Assembly (NCBI GenBank): GCA_026713205.1
Contig: JAPOOY010000290.1
Location: 1 to 7,859, forward strand
Reading direction: 5' to 3'
Length of the DNA stretch: 7,859 nucleotides
Source of the DNA: Bdellovibrionales bacterium
GTDB lineage: Bacteria > Bdellovibrionota > Bdellovibrionia > Bdellovibrionales > UBA1609
Of this stretch, positions 1 to 6,488 are shown one piece after another. The notes under the pieces were generated by a model. That model was not told the DNA's origin, made no database searches, and was given only the letters and a program-made list of their open reading frames with translations. How positions within the stretch are numbered: the stretch's first letter is position 1; each line of letters starts with the position of its first letter. A program made the translations under genes and the position numbers.

Positions 1-1725
1 CATATCCAAAGCCGCTCCATCCCGACATTCCCCCACCACAATTCTATCGGGACGCATCCTCAAAGTGTTCCGGATTAAATCCCGAATGCTCACTTCTCCC
101 ACTCCTTCCATATTGGCCGGACGGGTTTCCAAGCGCACCACATGTTCCTGTTTTAACTGGAGTTCCGCCGCATCTTCCACAGTAATAATTCTCTCCGTAG
201 AGGGAATAAAACCGGAAAGAACATTTAAAAGAGTTGTTTTACCGGAGCCTGTACCTCCGGAAATAACAATATTTAACCCCTGAGATACACAAATCTCCAT
301 AAAATCCGCCATCTCCTTTGTGATGGAATGAAAACGATACACATAATCATTCACCGTTATCCTTTCCGCCGGAAATTTCCGAATGGTTAAAGCGGGGCCA
401 TCCATAGACAAAGGCTCTATGATGGCATTGACTCGGCTTCCGTCAGCTAAACGGGCATCCACATAGGGAGTTTTTTCATCAATTCTCCGACCCAAAGGAG
501 TGACAATTCTCTCTATGATGTTTCTTAAATGAGCGTTGGATGTAATAGTATGAGAGCTCATCTGAATTTTTCCGTTTTTTTCATAGTAAATCTGGTCACA
601 ACCATTCACCATAATCTCTCCAATTTTTGTGTCCTTCAATAATTCTTCCAAAATACCAAGTCCCAAAGCTTCATCCAGAACCTGCTTAATAACCTGTAGC
701 CTTTGTTCCCGATTTAAGCCCTGCCCCCGCAAATCCACCAGACGGGAGATAACTGTTTGTGTTTTATTTCTCAATTCCACACGGGACGCCTCATCTGTTG
801 CCTTGGTGAGATCCTTTTTTAAATCCATTTCCTTAATCAACTCCGAATGAATTTGCAGCTTCAGCAAAGTGAGCGAATCCAGAGATTCCTCTTCTTTCCC
901 ACGAATGGAGGGGGTGGACTTTTTACCTGGTAAAGTCTCTGTTTTTTTCGCCGGAGCTGTCTTTCGCCCCATCTCCTTTCCCCGCTGTAAAATCCCCGCG
1001 GTCAGTTTTCTTACCGTATCATGCACACCTTTTGCCACAGGAGATTGAGGATGAGATATGACAAAGGGTTTTGAGGAATGGAGACTTTCAGAAACAGAAT
1101 GATGTTCCGGCAAAGAAGCAAGTACAGATCGTCTTAAAGTATTTTGAATCACCGTGGAGTTTAAACCCGCACTTCCCGCGCGGTTAATAATAAGATGCAT
1201 GAGCGCTCCAGGAAGATAAGATAAATCGGATAAAATCCGGCGCGTTTGATTAACCACTAAAACTTCCGGAGTCACAATAAGTAACACAGCGCTGGCTTCT
1301 TCCAGGATAACTTCCTGAAGAGGGGACATATCACAGCCAATATCCACAAAAATATAATTAAAAAACTGGGACAGACTGAAAAATTGTTTCTTAAAAAGCG
1401 CGGCATCCGCCATCAGTCTTTGATCTAAGCCAATCACCGCGCTCAAAAAACCCATACCGGAAGGATGGTAAGCCAAAAGCTTATTCAAAGCCTGCTGATT
1501 AAATGCCCCCTTATACTGACAAAGCTGCTGAACATTACTTTTTGATCTCAAACCTAAGATAACATTTTGATCTCCACAGCTTTTTCCATCCAAATCCAGA
1601 AGAAGCGTGGAGGCCCTAAATTCCTTTTGCATGGCCAAAGCCAGATTGGCGGATAGCACACTTTTTCCCACGCCGCCTTTTCCGCCTGTCACAGCAATCA
1701 CATGACATTTTGATTTAATAGACAT
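1..1725 (-). CDS. cpaE/cpaF: Fused TadZ/CpaE-TadA/CpaF Tad pilus ATPase, C-terminus cut by window edge
   Basis: One uninterrupted frame of 575 codons with no stop as far as position 1. Residues 1-250 are a ParA/MinD-type ATPase like TadZ/CpaE, which localises the Tad machine: deviant Walker A KGGVGKS at 16-22, LLLDLD at 41-46 and Walker B-like FVDIG at 126-130. A basic, Pro/Lys-rich linker follows at about 248-285. From about 285 the protein is TadA/CpaF, the cytoplasmic hexameric motor: IMVNG at 371-375, DARL and DGSRVN near 423-433, TIRKF at 447-451, Walker A GGTGSGKTT at 490-498, Asp box VEDAAEL at 516-522, and RMRPDRIVVGE at 556-566. About 110-130 residues are probably missing at the C-terminus. 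The ATG at 1725 is the only ATG after the in-frame stop at 1741-1743. It lies 5 bases after the cpaC stop, with AGGA placed 9 bases upstream. The receiver-like N-terminal domain common in CpaE is absent. Frame continuity was checked codon by codon; the domain calls are family knowledge. Confidence 0.93.
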   Translation of the reverse strand, partial: MSIKSKCHVIAVTGGKGGVGKSVLSANLALAMQKEFRASTLLLDLDGKSCGDQNVILGLRSKSNVQQLCQYKGAFNQQALNKLLAYHPSGMGFLSAVIGLDQRLMADAALFKKQFFSLSQFFNYIFVDIGCDMSPLQEVILEEASAVLLIVTPEVLVVNQTRRILSDLSYLPGALMHLIINRAGSAGLNSTVIQNTLRRSVLASLPEHHSVSESLHSSKPFVISHPQSPVAKGVHDTVRKLTAGILQRGKEMGRKTAPAKKTETLPGKKSTPSIRGKEEESLDSLTLLKLQIHSELIKEMDLKKDLTKATDEASRVELRNKTQTVISRLVDLRGQGLNREQRLQVIKQVLDEALGLGILEELLKDTKIGEIMVNGCDQIYYEKNGKIQMSSHTITSNAHLRNIIERIVTPLGRRIDEKTPYVDARLADGSRVNAIIEPLSMDGPALTIRKFPAERITVNDYVYRFHSITKEMADFMEICVSQGLNIVISGGTGSGKTTLLNVLSGFIPSTERIITVEDAAELQLKQEHVVRLETRPANMEGVGEVSIRDLIRNTLRMRPDRIVVGECRDGAALDM

Positions 1726-1730
1726 ATCCT

Positions 1731-3266
1731 TTAATCCTGATCAATTTTAAACTTTTTCTTTATTTCTTTCACATGATAAGAAGGAGTACTTCTTATAGAT
1801 GGAGTAATAAAAACCACAAATTGGGACTGACTGGTGTCATAATTTTTTCCCGCCACTAAATTAAATAAAGGAGGGGCGCCTGTTCCGGTTTGAGGAAGCC
1901 GGTTATAATCTTTGTTCATCTGAGTGCTGAACAACCCTCCTAATACCGCCGTTTGTCCACTGCGGGCCCAAACAACTGTTTTTACAGTCTTGTTAGAGGT
2001 AATGGCTCCCCCATCCGCCCGTCCCACGGGATGAACCACCGTAAAATTCACAGACATACTCACTGTATCCTTTTGAGCCAATCCTAAAATTTTAGGATGA
2101 ATTGTTGTTGTAACAGATGCGCTTGTCTGAGCATCCGTCTTTATTTGATTTCCTGAAATATTAGTTATAGGCACTTGTGTATTAGAAATAATTGTTCCCG
2201 GTTTATCATCTTCCACAACGACCGTGGCATTATGCAAAACCCGAGCAAAACCAAAGCTTTTCGCCCAATTCAATTTCGGGAAAAAATTCTGAACCGTTGC
2301 CGTAACCGTGGAAACTATTCCCTGCCCAAAACCACCTGTTCCGGCAGTAATGCTGGTGCCATCCTGAACAGTAGGAGTCCATTGAAACATAAAACCTTTA
2401 TTAAAATCCTTTTTTAACTCTACATAGTGAACTGTGATCCACAATATTTTCCTTTCCTTGTTTTCGGTGGGTTTTGGCGGCGGCTGAACAACAATTCGGT
2501 TTTGTACAGTGGCAATTCTTTTTCGCCGAACTTTTCCTTCACCCACAGCTCCCTGACCTTCCGTGGGATCCCACTGAGTATAAAGAGTGGCAATCCAACC
2601 GGCTCTCTCCTTTTCCTGAGGTGTTTGCACCTCTCCTTCAAGAATAAACCGGTTATGAACAGCCGTGACCTGTATATTTTCATCTCCGATTTTCCTGCGA
2701 ATGAGATCCAGAATATCATTTTGCGCCTCAGGGCTAAATGTCACAAGAGACTCTACCTGTTTCTTATCGTACTGTGAAATAACCGAATAGATACGATCCA
2801 TGTCCCGAAGAAGACGAATTTGTCCATCAATGATCACTTTATTATTGGCAATCTTCACTTCAATCCCATCCACCTCAAGAAGAAGTTCCTGAAGCTCCTT
2901 GGCAACCTTGTGAAGGTTCGTCTTTTTCACTTCAATTGTAATGGTCTTTAAAATTTTATCTTTTCTGCTTTTAATCACCAATACGCCTGACCCCAATCTT
3001 AAGGGAATAAAACGAATTTGATTTTCTTTTTTTCTATGCTGAATCTTTGTATAACGGGTATAGTTTCCCTCAAACTTCAACTCCTTTCCCTTCAAGGAAG
3101 GGGGAAGTTGATAATCGTATTGAAGCTGAACGGCTAAAGTTAAAAAATCCAGATCCTTTATAATTTTCGGTTCCAGATCCAAGGAAAAAACCAAAGGACA
3201 AAGAAAGCTGTTGATTGCAATCAGAATGACAACTGTTTTAAGGATTCTCCGAACCTGTTTTGTCAT
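1731..3266 (-). CDS. cpaC: Tad pilus outer-membrane secretin CpaC/RcpA
   Basis: 511 residues. It should form the outer-membrane ring through which the Flp/Tad pilus leaves the cell. Residues 1-28 look like a signal peptide: basic start, hydrophobic core about 11-27. Two BON-like periplasmic segments follow, about 125-165 (with KVIIDGQI) and 182-262 (with RFILEGEV). The secretin core is about 335-490, with VVVEDDKPGTIISNTQVPI at 349-367, the strand SVNFTVVHPVG, then SGQTAVLGGLFS at 436-447 and FVVFITPSI at 483-491. The start ATG has GGAG 6 bases upstream and lies 17 bases after the cpaB stop; the stop is 5 bases before the fused ATPase, so all three are probably co-transcribed. The usual secretin signature ending in a PxLGxLF-like stretch is replaced by a diverged LPQTGTGAPPLFNL segment at 457-470. 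The N-terminal 30-120 region also matches the usual CpaC N-domain poorly. The secretin call is firm; the Tad assignment rests on the cpaB and cpaF neighbours. Confidence 0.9.
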   Translation of the reverse strand: MTKQVRRILKTVVILIAINSFLCPLVFSLDLEPKIIKDLDFLTLAVQLQYDYQLPPSLKGKELKFEGNYTRYTKIQHRKKENQIRFIPLRLGSGVLVIKSRKDKILKTITIEVKKTNLHKVAKELQELLLEVDGIEVKIANNKVIIDGQIRLLRDMDRIYSVISQYDKKQVESLVTFSPEAQNDILDLIRRKIGDENIQVTAVHNRFILEGEVQTPQEKERAGWIATLYTQWDPTEGQGAVGEGKVRRKRIATVQNRIVVQPPPKPTENKERKILWITVHYVELKKDFNKGFMFQWTPTVQDGTSITAGTGGFGQGIVSTVTATVQNFFPKLNWAKSFGFARVLHNATVVVEDDKPGTIISNTQVPITNISGNQIKTDAQTSASVTTTIHPKILGLAQKDTVSMSVNFTVVHPVGRADGGAITSNKTVKTVVWARSGQTAVLGGLFSTQMNKDYNRLPQTGTGAPPLFNLVAGKNYDTSQSQFVVFITPSIRSTPSYHVKEIKKKFKIDQD

Positions 3267-3283
3267 TTGATTCTCCGTAAAAC

Positions 3284-4087
3284 TTATTGACCTGCCGGTT
3301 TTCTTGGGACAACAGTTTGCGCCCCCAGAACATTTTTTAAATTCACATGGTGTAAAGTATTGAGTCCGTTATCTGAGGGATGACGAAGTGAGAAAAAAAG
3401 CGCCTTAGGGTCTGTATCTATTATATAAATCAGATTTTGAACTTCACGGGGAGAAGCTTCCACCGTAATGGTATTAAAATTGTTTTTTCTTCTGGTATTT
3501 ATAATATAATCTTCACCTCCCACCTCCTCATGAAGTCTGGGAAGTTCGTGAACAATTTGAGGGCCTGTGGCCAAAATCACCACATCCTGAAGCAGGGTCT
3601 TGATATACTTCTCTTGAGAGGCTCCCCCTTTTCCTACACTTAAAGCCGCGATAATATCTATCCGATCTCCAGGTTTGAGGAGACGAGCCACTCCCCGAAT
3701 TTCATCCATTGGCAAAGTGATGGCACGCTTTCCGGGAGAGACTTGGAGGGAAAGACCGGTTTCCACCCCAGGTTTAATCACCTTGTTTTTTAAAACTTGC
3801 TCTCCCTTGCGAATAGGAGCCAGCGCCACCAAACCAACCACTTCCTCCATTTGACCGGCAAAACCAGGTTGAATGAATTTTTCAGGGACTTGTTGTAATT
3901 CCACCATATCCTCTTGAACCGTCTGCATTTCATGAATGTTTTCTTTTGCCACAACCACAGCGGTTTGAACACCAAAAGCCTTTGAAACTTCCATGCTTTT
4001 TTCCTGGGTATAACTGTAAATCAGAACCACAGCAAAAAGCGCCGCTCCCACACTGAGCCATAGAGTTAAGGTTTCATTTTTATTCAT
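3284..4087 (-). CDS. cpaB: Tad pilus assembly protein CpaB/RcpC (SAF domain)
   Basis: 267 residues, a normal length for the family. CpaB is an inner-membrane-anchored periplasmic protein that supports the secretin in Tad pilus assembly. A single membrane segment lies at about 8-25 (LWLSVGAALFAVVLIYSY). The SAF domain spans about 41-103 and includes VVVAKENIHEMQTV and the typical APIRKGEQV at 90-98. The RcpC/CpaB C-terminal domain spans about 110-237, with GKRAITLPMDE at 119-129, LKPGDRIDII at 137-146, LLQDVVILATG at 165-175 and ITVEASPREVQNLIY at 207-221. The ATG has a strong ribosome binding site, GGGAGAGGGA, just upstream. It is the first recognisable gene of the operon. No prepilin peptidase or flp pilin gene precedes it; the next gene upstream is divergent. 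Recognition is confident. Confidence 0.93.
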   Translation of the reverse strand: MNKNETLTLWLSVGAALFAVVLIYSYTQEKSMEVSKAFGVQTAVVVAKENIHEMQTVQEDMVELQQVPEKFIQPGFAGQMEEVVGLVALAPIRKGEQVLKNKVIKPGVETGLSLQVSPGKRAITLPMDEIRGVARLLKPGDRIDIIAALSVGKGGASQEKYIKTLLQDVVILATGPQIVHELPRLHEEVGGEDYIINTRRKNNFNTITVEASPREVQNLIYIIDTDPKALFFSLRHPSDNGLNTLHHVNLKNVLGAQTVVPRKPAGQ

Positions 4088-4136
4088 AATTCCCTCTCCC
4101 TTGTGAAACAGGATAAATCCTTATAATTTCACTCAT
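4080..4136 (-). CDS. Possible 18-residue leader ORF overlapping the cpaB start
   Basis: A short frame, MSEIIRIYPVSQGRGNYE, starts at an ATG preceded by purine-rich AAGGTGGAG. It ends at a TAA that overlaps the first codons of cpaB in another frame. The overlap would allow translational coupling, with ribosomes ending on the leader and restarting at the strong cpaB binding site. There is no homology I recognise. It could equally be chance, because the purine-rich tract may only be a fortuitous binding site. Confidence 0.22.
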   Translation of the reverse strand: MSEIIRIYPVSQGRGNYE

Positions 4137-4209
4137 CTCCACCTTTTCCTTATCGGTAAAAAGAAAAAGTTATATTAATCTTTTCCAAAGGATGAATTCT
4201 GACTTTTAT

Positions 4210-4225
4210 AGCTTCTTGTGAAGCT
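4210..4225. repeat. Inverted repeat AGCTTC-TTGT-GAAGCT
   Basis: A perfect 6-base inverted repeat with a 4-base loop. The flanks TTTAT and ATAAA can extend the pairing after a short bulge. No T-run follows in either direction, so an operator or a transcript hairpin in the cpaB leader is more likely than a terminator. Confidence 0.4.
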
Positions 4226-4238
4226 GTCATAAATGATG

Positions 4239-4251
4239 CCTTCCAGGAAGG
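4239..4251. repeat. Palindrome CCTTCC-A-GGAAGG
   Basis: A perfect 13-base odd palindrome. It lies 14 bases from the previous inverted repeat, midway in the divergent spacer. The symmetry with almost no loop suits a dimeric protein-binding site better than an RNA hairpin. No regulator is identified. Confidence 0.35.
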
Positions 4252-4380
4252 TTTATTCCTCCACAGCAACATTGAAAAACTTAGAAAAAGAGGGTTTCCA
4301 TTCCTCCGATTTGAATTTTCAAGTTTTAATTAAAAGGAACTAAAACGAGTCTCCATTTTGGAAAAAAGGGTGTGCTCCAG

Positions 4381-4409
4381 TTGTATCATAATACAATATA
4401 ATTTATACT
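4381..4409 (+). promoter_or_regulatory. Likely sigma70-type promoter of the radical SAM gene, with overlapping palindrome
   Basis: The -35 box TTGTAT (4381-4386) and the -10 box TATACT (4404-4409) are separated by 17 bases. The predicted transcription start, about 4415-4417, lies only a few bases before the ATG at 4420. The -35 box is one arm of a perfect inverted repeat TTGTAT-CATA-ATACAA (4381-4396), which could be an operator for a repressor. The region is very AT-rich, so promoter-like matches by chance are possible. Confidence 0.45.
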
Positions 4410-4419
4410 GTATGTAATA

Positions 4420-5586
4420 ATGCTCAAAAGTCCCTTTTTATGTACACTCCCTTTCAACTTTGTTTCAAAACCCGCCGCCGATTGTAAACCCTGTTGTTAC
4501 TATAAACTGAATAAAAATGAACAAAAGGACACTCAGTTAAAAAGCAGTGTGGAAACAGCTTTCAGCAGTTCCACTTTTAAAAATATACGGAAAAAAATGC
4601 TAAATGAAGAGTATCTGGAAGGCTGTATTCGATGCTATGACGAAGAAGAAGCAGGATTAAAGAGTTATGGCAGAGAAATGTCCGAACATCTTAATAAATT
4701 ACAAAAACAAAACTCCCCCCCCCACACACAGAAATATAACCAACCTGATACTATTATAAAAGGTGTACAGATAGCCCTATCCAGAGAATGTAATTTGGCC
4801 TGTCGGATGTGTAGTTCAGAATTTAGTACGAAATGGGATCTCATCTCACGAAAACTGAATCGACAGATTCCTCAAAAGCGAAATATTAAATTTGAAAATG
4901 TAATCTCCAAAGCGGAAACATATCATAGCGCGGATATTTGGAAGATACTTGGTGGTGAACCTTTTATTGGAAAGTCCTTCTATAATTTTTTAGAAAACAT
5001 TAAAAACAAGGATTTATCAAAAAAAATCTTTGTAATAAATACAAACTGTACTGTTTTTCCAAATTCTAAATATCTGGATATACTTCTTAAAGCTAAAAAA
5101 ACTATCTTACATATAAGCATAGATGGGACTGAAAATCTAGGTGAATACATTCGTGTTTATTCAAAATGGCGGCAAGTTGATAAAGTAGCAAGTTTATGGA
5201 GTGAATTGGCGGAAAAGCATCCTTCGTTAAGTGTCTATACTCGGACTACAATTTCCATCTACAATATCCATAATATATATTCCATCTTTCAATGGGCGAA
5301 AAATAAAAATATTCCTTTTCAGTTCCATATGTTATATGGTCCAACTTATCTAAGATGTTGGACTTTACCTGAGAACATAAGAAAACATATATATGATTAT
5401 TATCTGGAATTTCCGGATTTTCATGAATATCTGTCAAAACTTAAAAAATTTTTACTGCGAAAACAAGAAGGAAGCATAAAAGGTTTTTTAGACTTTAATG
5501 ATAAGATGGATAAAATTTGCGGACAGGATTTTTTCAATGTGAATTCTTTTTATACCAGAAAGGATTTGGAGAAAGCTATATGCTGA
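4420..5586 (+). CDS. Twitch-domain radical SAM protein
   Basis: 388 residues. The radical SAM [4Fe-4S] motif CNLACRMC is at 124-131 (Cys 124, 128, 131), with GGEP at 178-181 as the S-adenosylmethionine-contacting segment and HISIDG at 231-236. The N-terminus has the extra cysteine pattern typical of the twitch/SPASM-like radical SAM group: C8 followed by PF, CKPCC at 22-26, and CIRC at 69-72. This suggests a second iron-sulfur site. The substrate is unknown; related proteins modify peptides, proteins or surface sugars. ATG 4420 is the first start after the in-frame stop at 4399-4401 and keeps the family's N-terminal Cys-Pro-aromatic segment. It has no visible ribosome binding site. GC is near 30%, well below the neighbours, which suggests separate acquisition. 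Its upstream neighbour is divergent and its downstream neighbour convergent, so it stands alone. A C9 tract interrupts the linker at codons 99-102. The family call is good; the function is unknown. Confidence 0.87.
   Translation: MLKSPFLCTLPFNFVSKPAADCKPCCYYKLNKNEQKDTQLKSSVETAFSSSTFKNIRKKMLNEEYLEGCIRCYDEEEAGLKSYGREMSEHLNKLQKQNSPPHTQKYNQPDTIIKGVQIALSRECNLACRMCSSEFSTKWDLISRKLNRQIPQKRNIKFENVISKAETYHSADIWKILGGEPFIGKSFYNFLENIKNKDLSKKIFVINTNCTVFPNSKYLDILLKAKKTILHISIDGTENLGEYIRVYSKWRQVDKVASLWSELAEKHPSLSVYTRTTISIYNIHNIYSIFQWAKNKNIPFQFHMLYGPTYLRCWTLPENIRKHIYDYYLEFPDFHEYLSKLKKFLLRKQEGSIKGFLDFNDKMDKICGQDFFNVNSFYTRKDLEKAIC
4715..4723 (+). repeat. C9 homopolymer tract inside the radical SAM gene
   Basis: Nine consecutive C bases followed by ACACACA, in a very AT-rich gene. 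The tract encodes Ser-Pro-Pro-His in the linker before the radical SAM domain and is in frame as given. One added C would give a stop at TAA 4737-4739; one lost C would give a stop at TAA 4757-4759. Both come before the cysteine motif encoded at 4789-4812. Confidence 0.9.
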
Positions 5587-5841
5587 CTATAACTGAAACT
5601 TCGTAAATTATACTCAATTCACAAAGGCAAAGATTTAACAGTAAAAGCATGAAAACCTTTTCAAGAATCATTAAGATTATTTTAAAGATAAAAATTAAAA
5701 AATGGAAAGAAAAACAGGCATCAATTTTCTTGGTTTTAATCTACTGAAAATTTCGAAATCAGAATATAACCTCCAGGTTTTGAGATTTTTTAAATAAGAA
5801 TTAAGTCTGTTTTCCTTCATAAGAGAACAAGATTTAACATC
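5587..5841. other. AT-rich spacer between convergent genes
   Basis: 255 bases with no convincing gene. A weak stem, AACCT-CC-AGGTT at 5768-5779, followed by a T-rich stretch to 5791, could end plus-strand transcripts. It is far from the radical SAM stop and only 5 bases long. A 32-codon plus-strand frame starts at 5649 but lacks a ribosome binding site. Confidence 0.5.
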
Positions 5842-6459
5842 TCAACGGATTTTCTTAACTTCATCTGCCAGAAATCGCAAAAAATTTTCTATGTTATTTT
5901 TTTCCCTTCTTAAGAGATTCCTTAATTCCCGTTGTAAATTGACTAATAAAGAAATCCCTTCAATGTAAACATCAATACATTTAAGTTCCTGAACATCCGC
6001 TCCGGCCAGAACCCATTGAATCTCCAGATCCGGTTCTATTGCCTGATTAACAACTGTGTTGACCCGAACAATATATTCAGTCCCTTTCCTGGAAATATCA
6101 ATTTTCTCAGTATCCCATCCAGACATTTTAAGGTCTAAAAGACGAGCGACATACTGATTCATGATTCGTTGTTTGAAAAGAGCCACATATTCCTCTTTTT
6201 CCTGTTCTGTAAGATTTTTCCATCGCCTCCCAATAGAAAGTTTAGCCATTGTGGAAAAATCAAAATAAGGCTCAATGACAGCTTCCAACTTCTTTAGCTT
6301 CTCTGCTTTTGACAATTCCTCATCATTTAAAATGTGAATCACATCTGAAGAAACAGTCTCTATAACACTTTCCACAGCTTTCTGTTCTTCCTTTGTACCC
6401 CGACCGGCGTCCACCGCAATCAAATTAAAGAGCAAAGCGAATATTATAAACCTTTTCAT
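5842..6459 (-). CDS. mlaC: MlaC-type periplasmic phospholipid-binding protein
   Basis: 205 residues, the usual length for MlaC (Tgt2/Ttg2D). The family protein carries phospholipids across the periplasm between the outer membrane and the MlaFEDB transporter in the inner membrane. Residues 1-18 form a signal peptide (MKRFIIFALLFNLIAVDA). Family landmarks are YFDFSTMAKLSIGRRWKNLT at 65-84, then EEYVALFKQRIMNQYVARL at 89-107, and the C-terminal DVYIEGISLLVNLQREL at 163-179. The ATG has a strong binding site, GAGGGAGG, a few bases upstream and a likely promoter about 30 bases before it. No mlaD, mlaE or mlaF is adjacent. The flanking genes are an unknown small frame and the convergent radical SAM gene, so it appears to be a stand-alone copy. 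Some family members act in toluene tolerance or hopanoid-related transport; that cannot be resolved here. Confidence 0.9.
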   Translation of the reverse strand: MKRFIIFALLFNLIAVDAGRGTKEEQKAVESVIETVSSDVIHILNDEELSKAEKLKKLEAVIEPYFDFSTMAKLSIGRRWKNLTEQEKEEYVALFKQRIMNQYVARLLDLKMSGWDTEKIDISRKGTEYIVRVNTVVNQAIEPDLEIQWVLAGADVQELKCIDVYIEGISLLVNLQRELRNLLRREKNNIENFLRFLADEVKKIR

Positions 6460-6488
6460 AAGGGCCTCCCTCTGTTTTTAACAAAGTC

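Larger units (their letters stand above)
4088..4419. other. Divergent intergenic region between cpaB and the radical SAM gene
   Basis: A 332-base spacer with no recognisable gene. It holds a likely plus-strand promoter close to the radical SAM gene and three inverted repeats (4210-4225, 4239-4251, 4381-4396). A minus-strand promoter for the tad operon is not clear: TATAAC occurs near 4171-4176, without a good -35 box. Short frames exist, including a minus-strand 40-codon one at 4150-4272 and a plus-strand 36-codon one at 4233-4343. Neither has a convincing ribosome binding site or a familiar sequence. Confidence 0.6.

Noticed and set aside
65..850. Two plus-strand open frames at 65-283 and 629-850.
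   Set aside because: They lie opposite the strongly supported CpaF domain and have no familiar sequence or ribosome binding site.
2175..2777. Overlapping open frames on both strands within 2175-2777.
   Set aside because: All sit in other frames of the cpaC secretin gene, whose protein is clearly recognisable throughout.
3437..3975. Open frames at 3437-3643 (plus) and 3790-3975 (minus).
   Set aside because: Both are other-frame readings of cpaB.
4233..4343. Plus-strand 36-codon frame (starting MMPSRKVYSS) upstream of the radical SAM gene, considered as a precursor peptide.
   Set aside because: It has no clear ribosome binding site, lies before the predicted promoter of the radical SAM gene, and has no leader/core organisation or cysteine-, glycine- or serine-rich core.
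4397..4402. Perfect TATAAT upstream of the radical SAM gene.
   Set aside because: No acceptable -35 box at the right distance (GCTCCA at 17 bases); TATACT six bases downstream pairs better with TTGTAT.
5246..5437. Minus-strand open frame of 63 codons.
   Set aside because: It lies opposite the radical SAM gene and has no family resemblance.
5649..5747. Plus-strand 32-codon Lys/Ile-rich frame after the radical SAM gene, considered as a small peptide substrate.
   Set aside because: No ribosome binding site, very AT-rich composition that yields such frames by chance, and no core-like motif.
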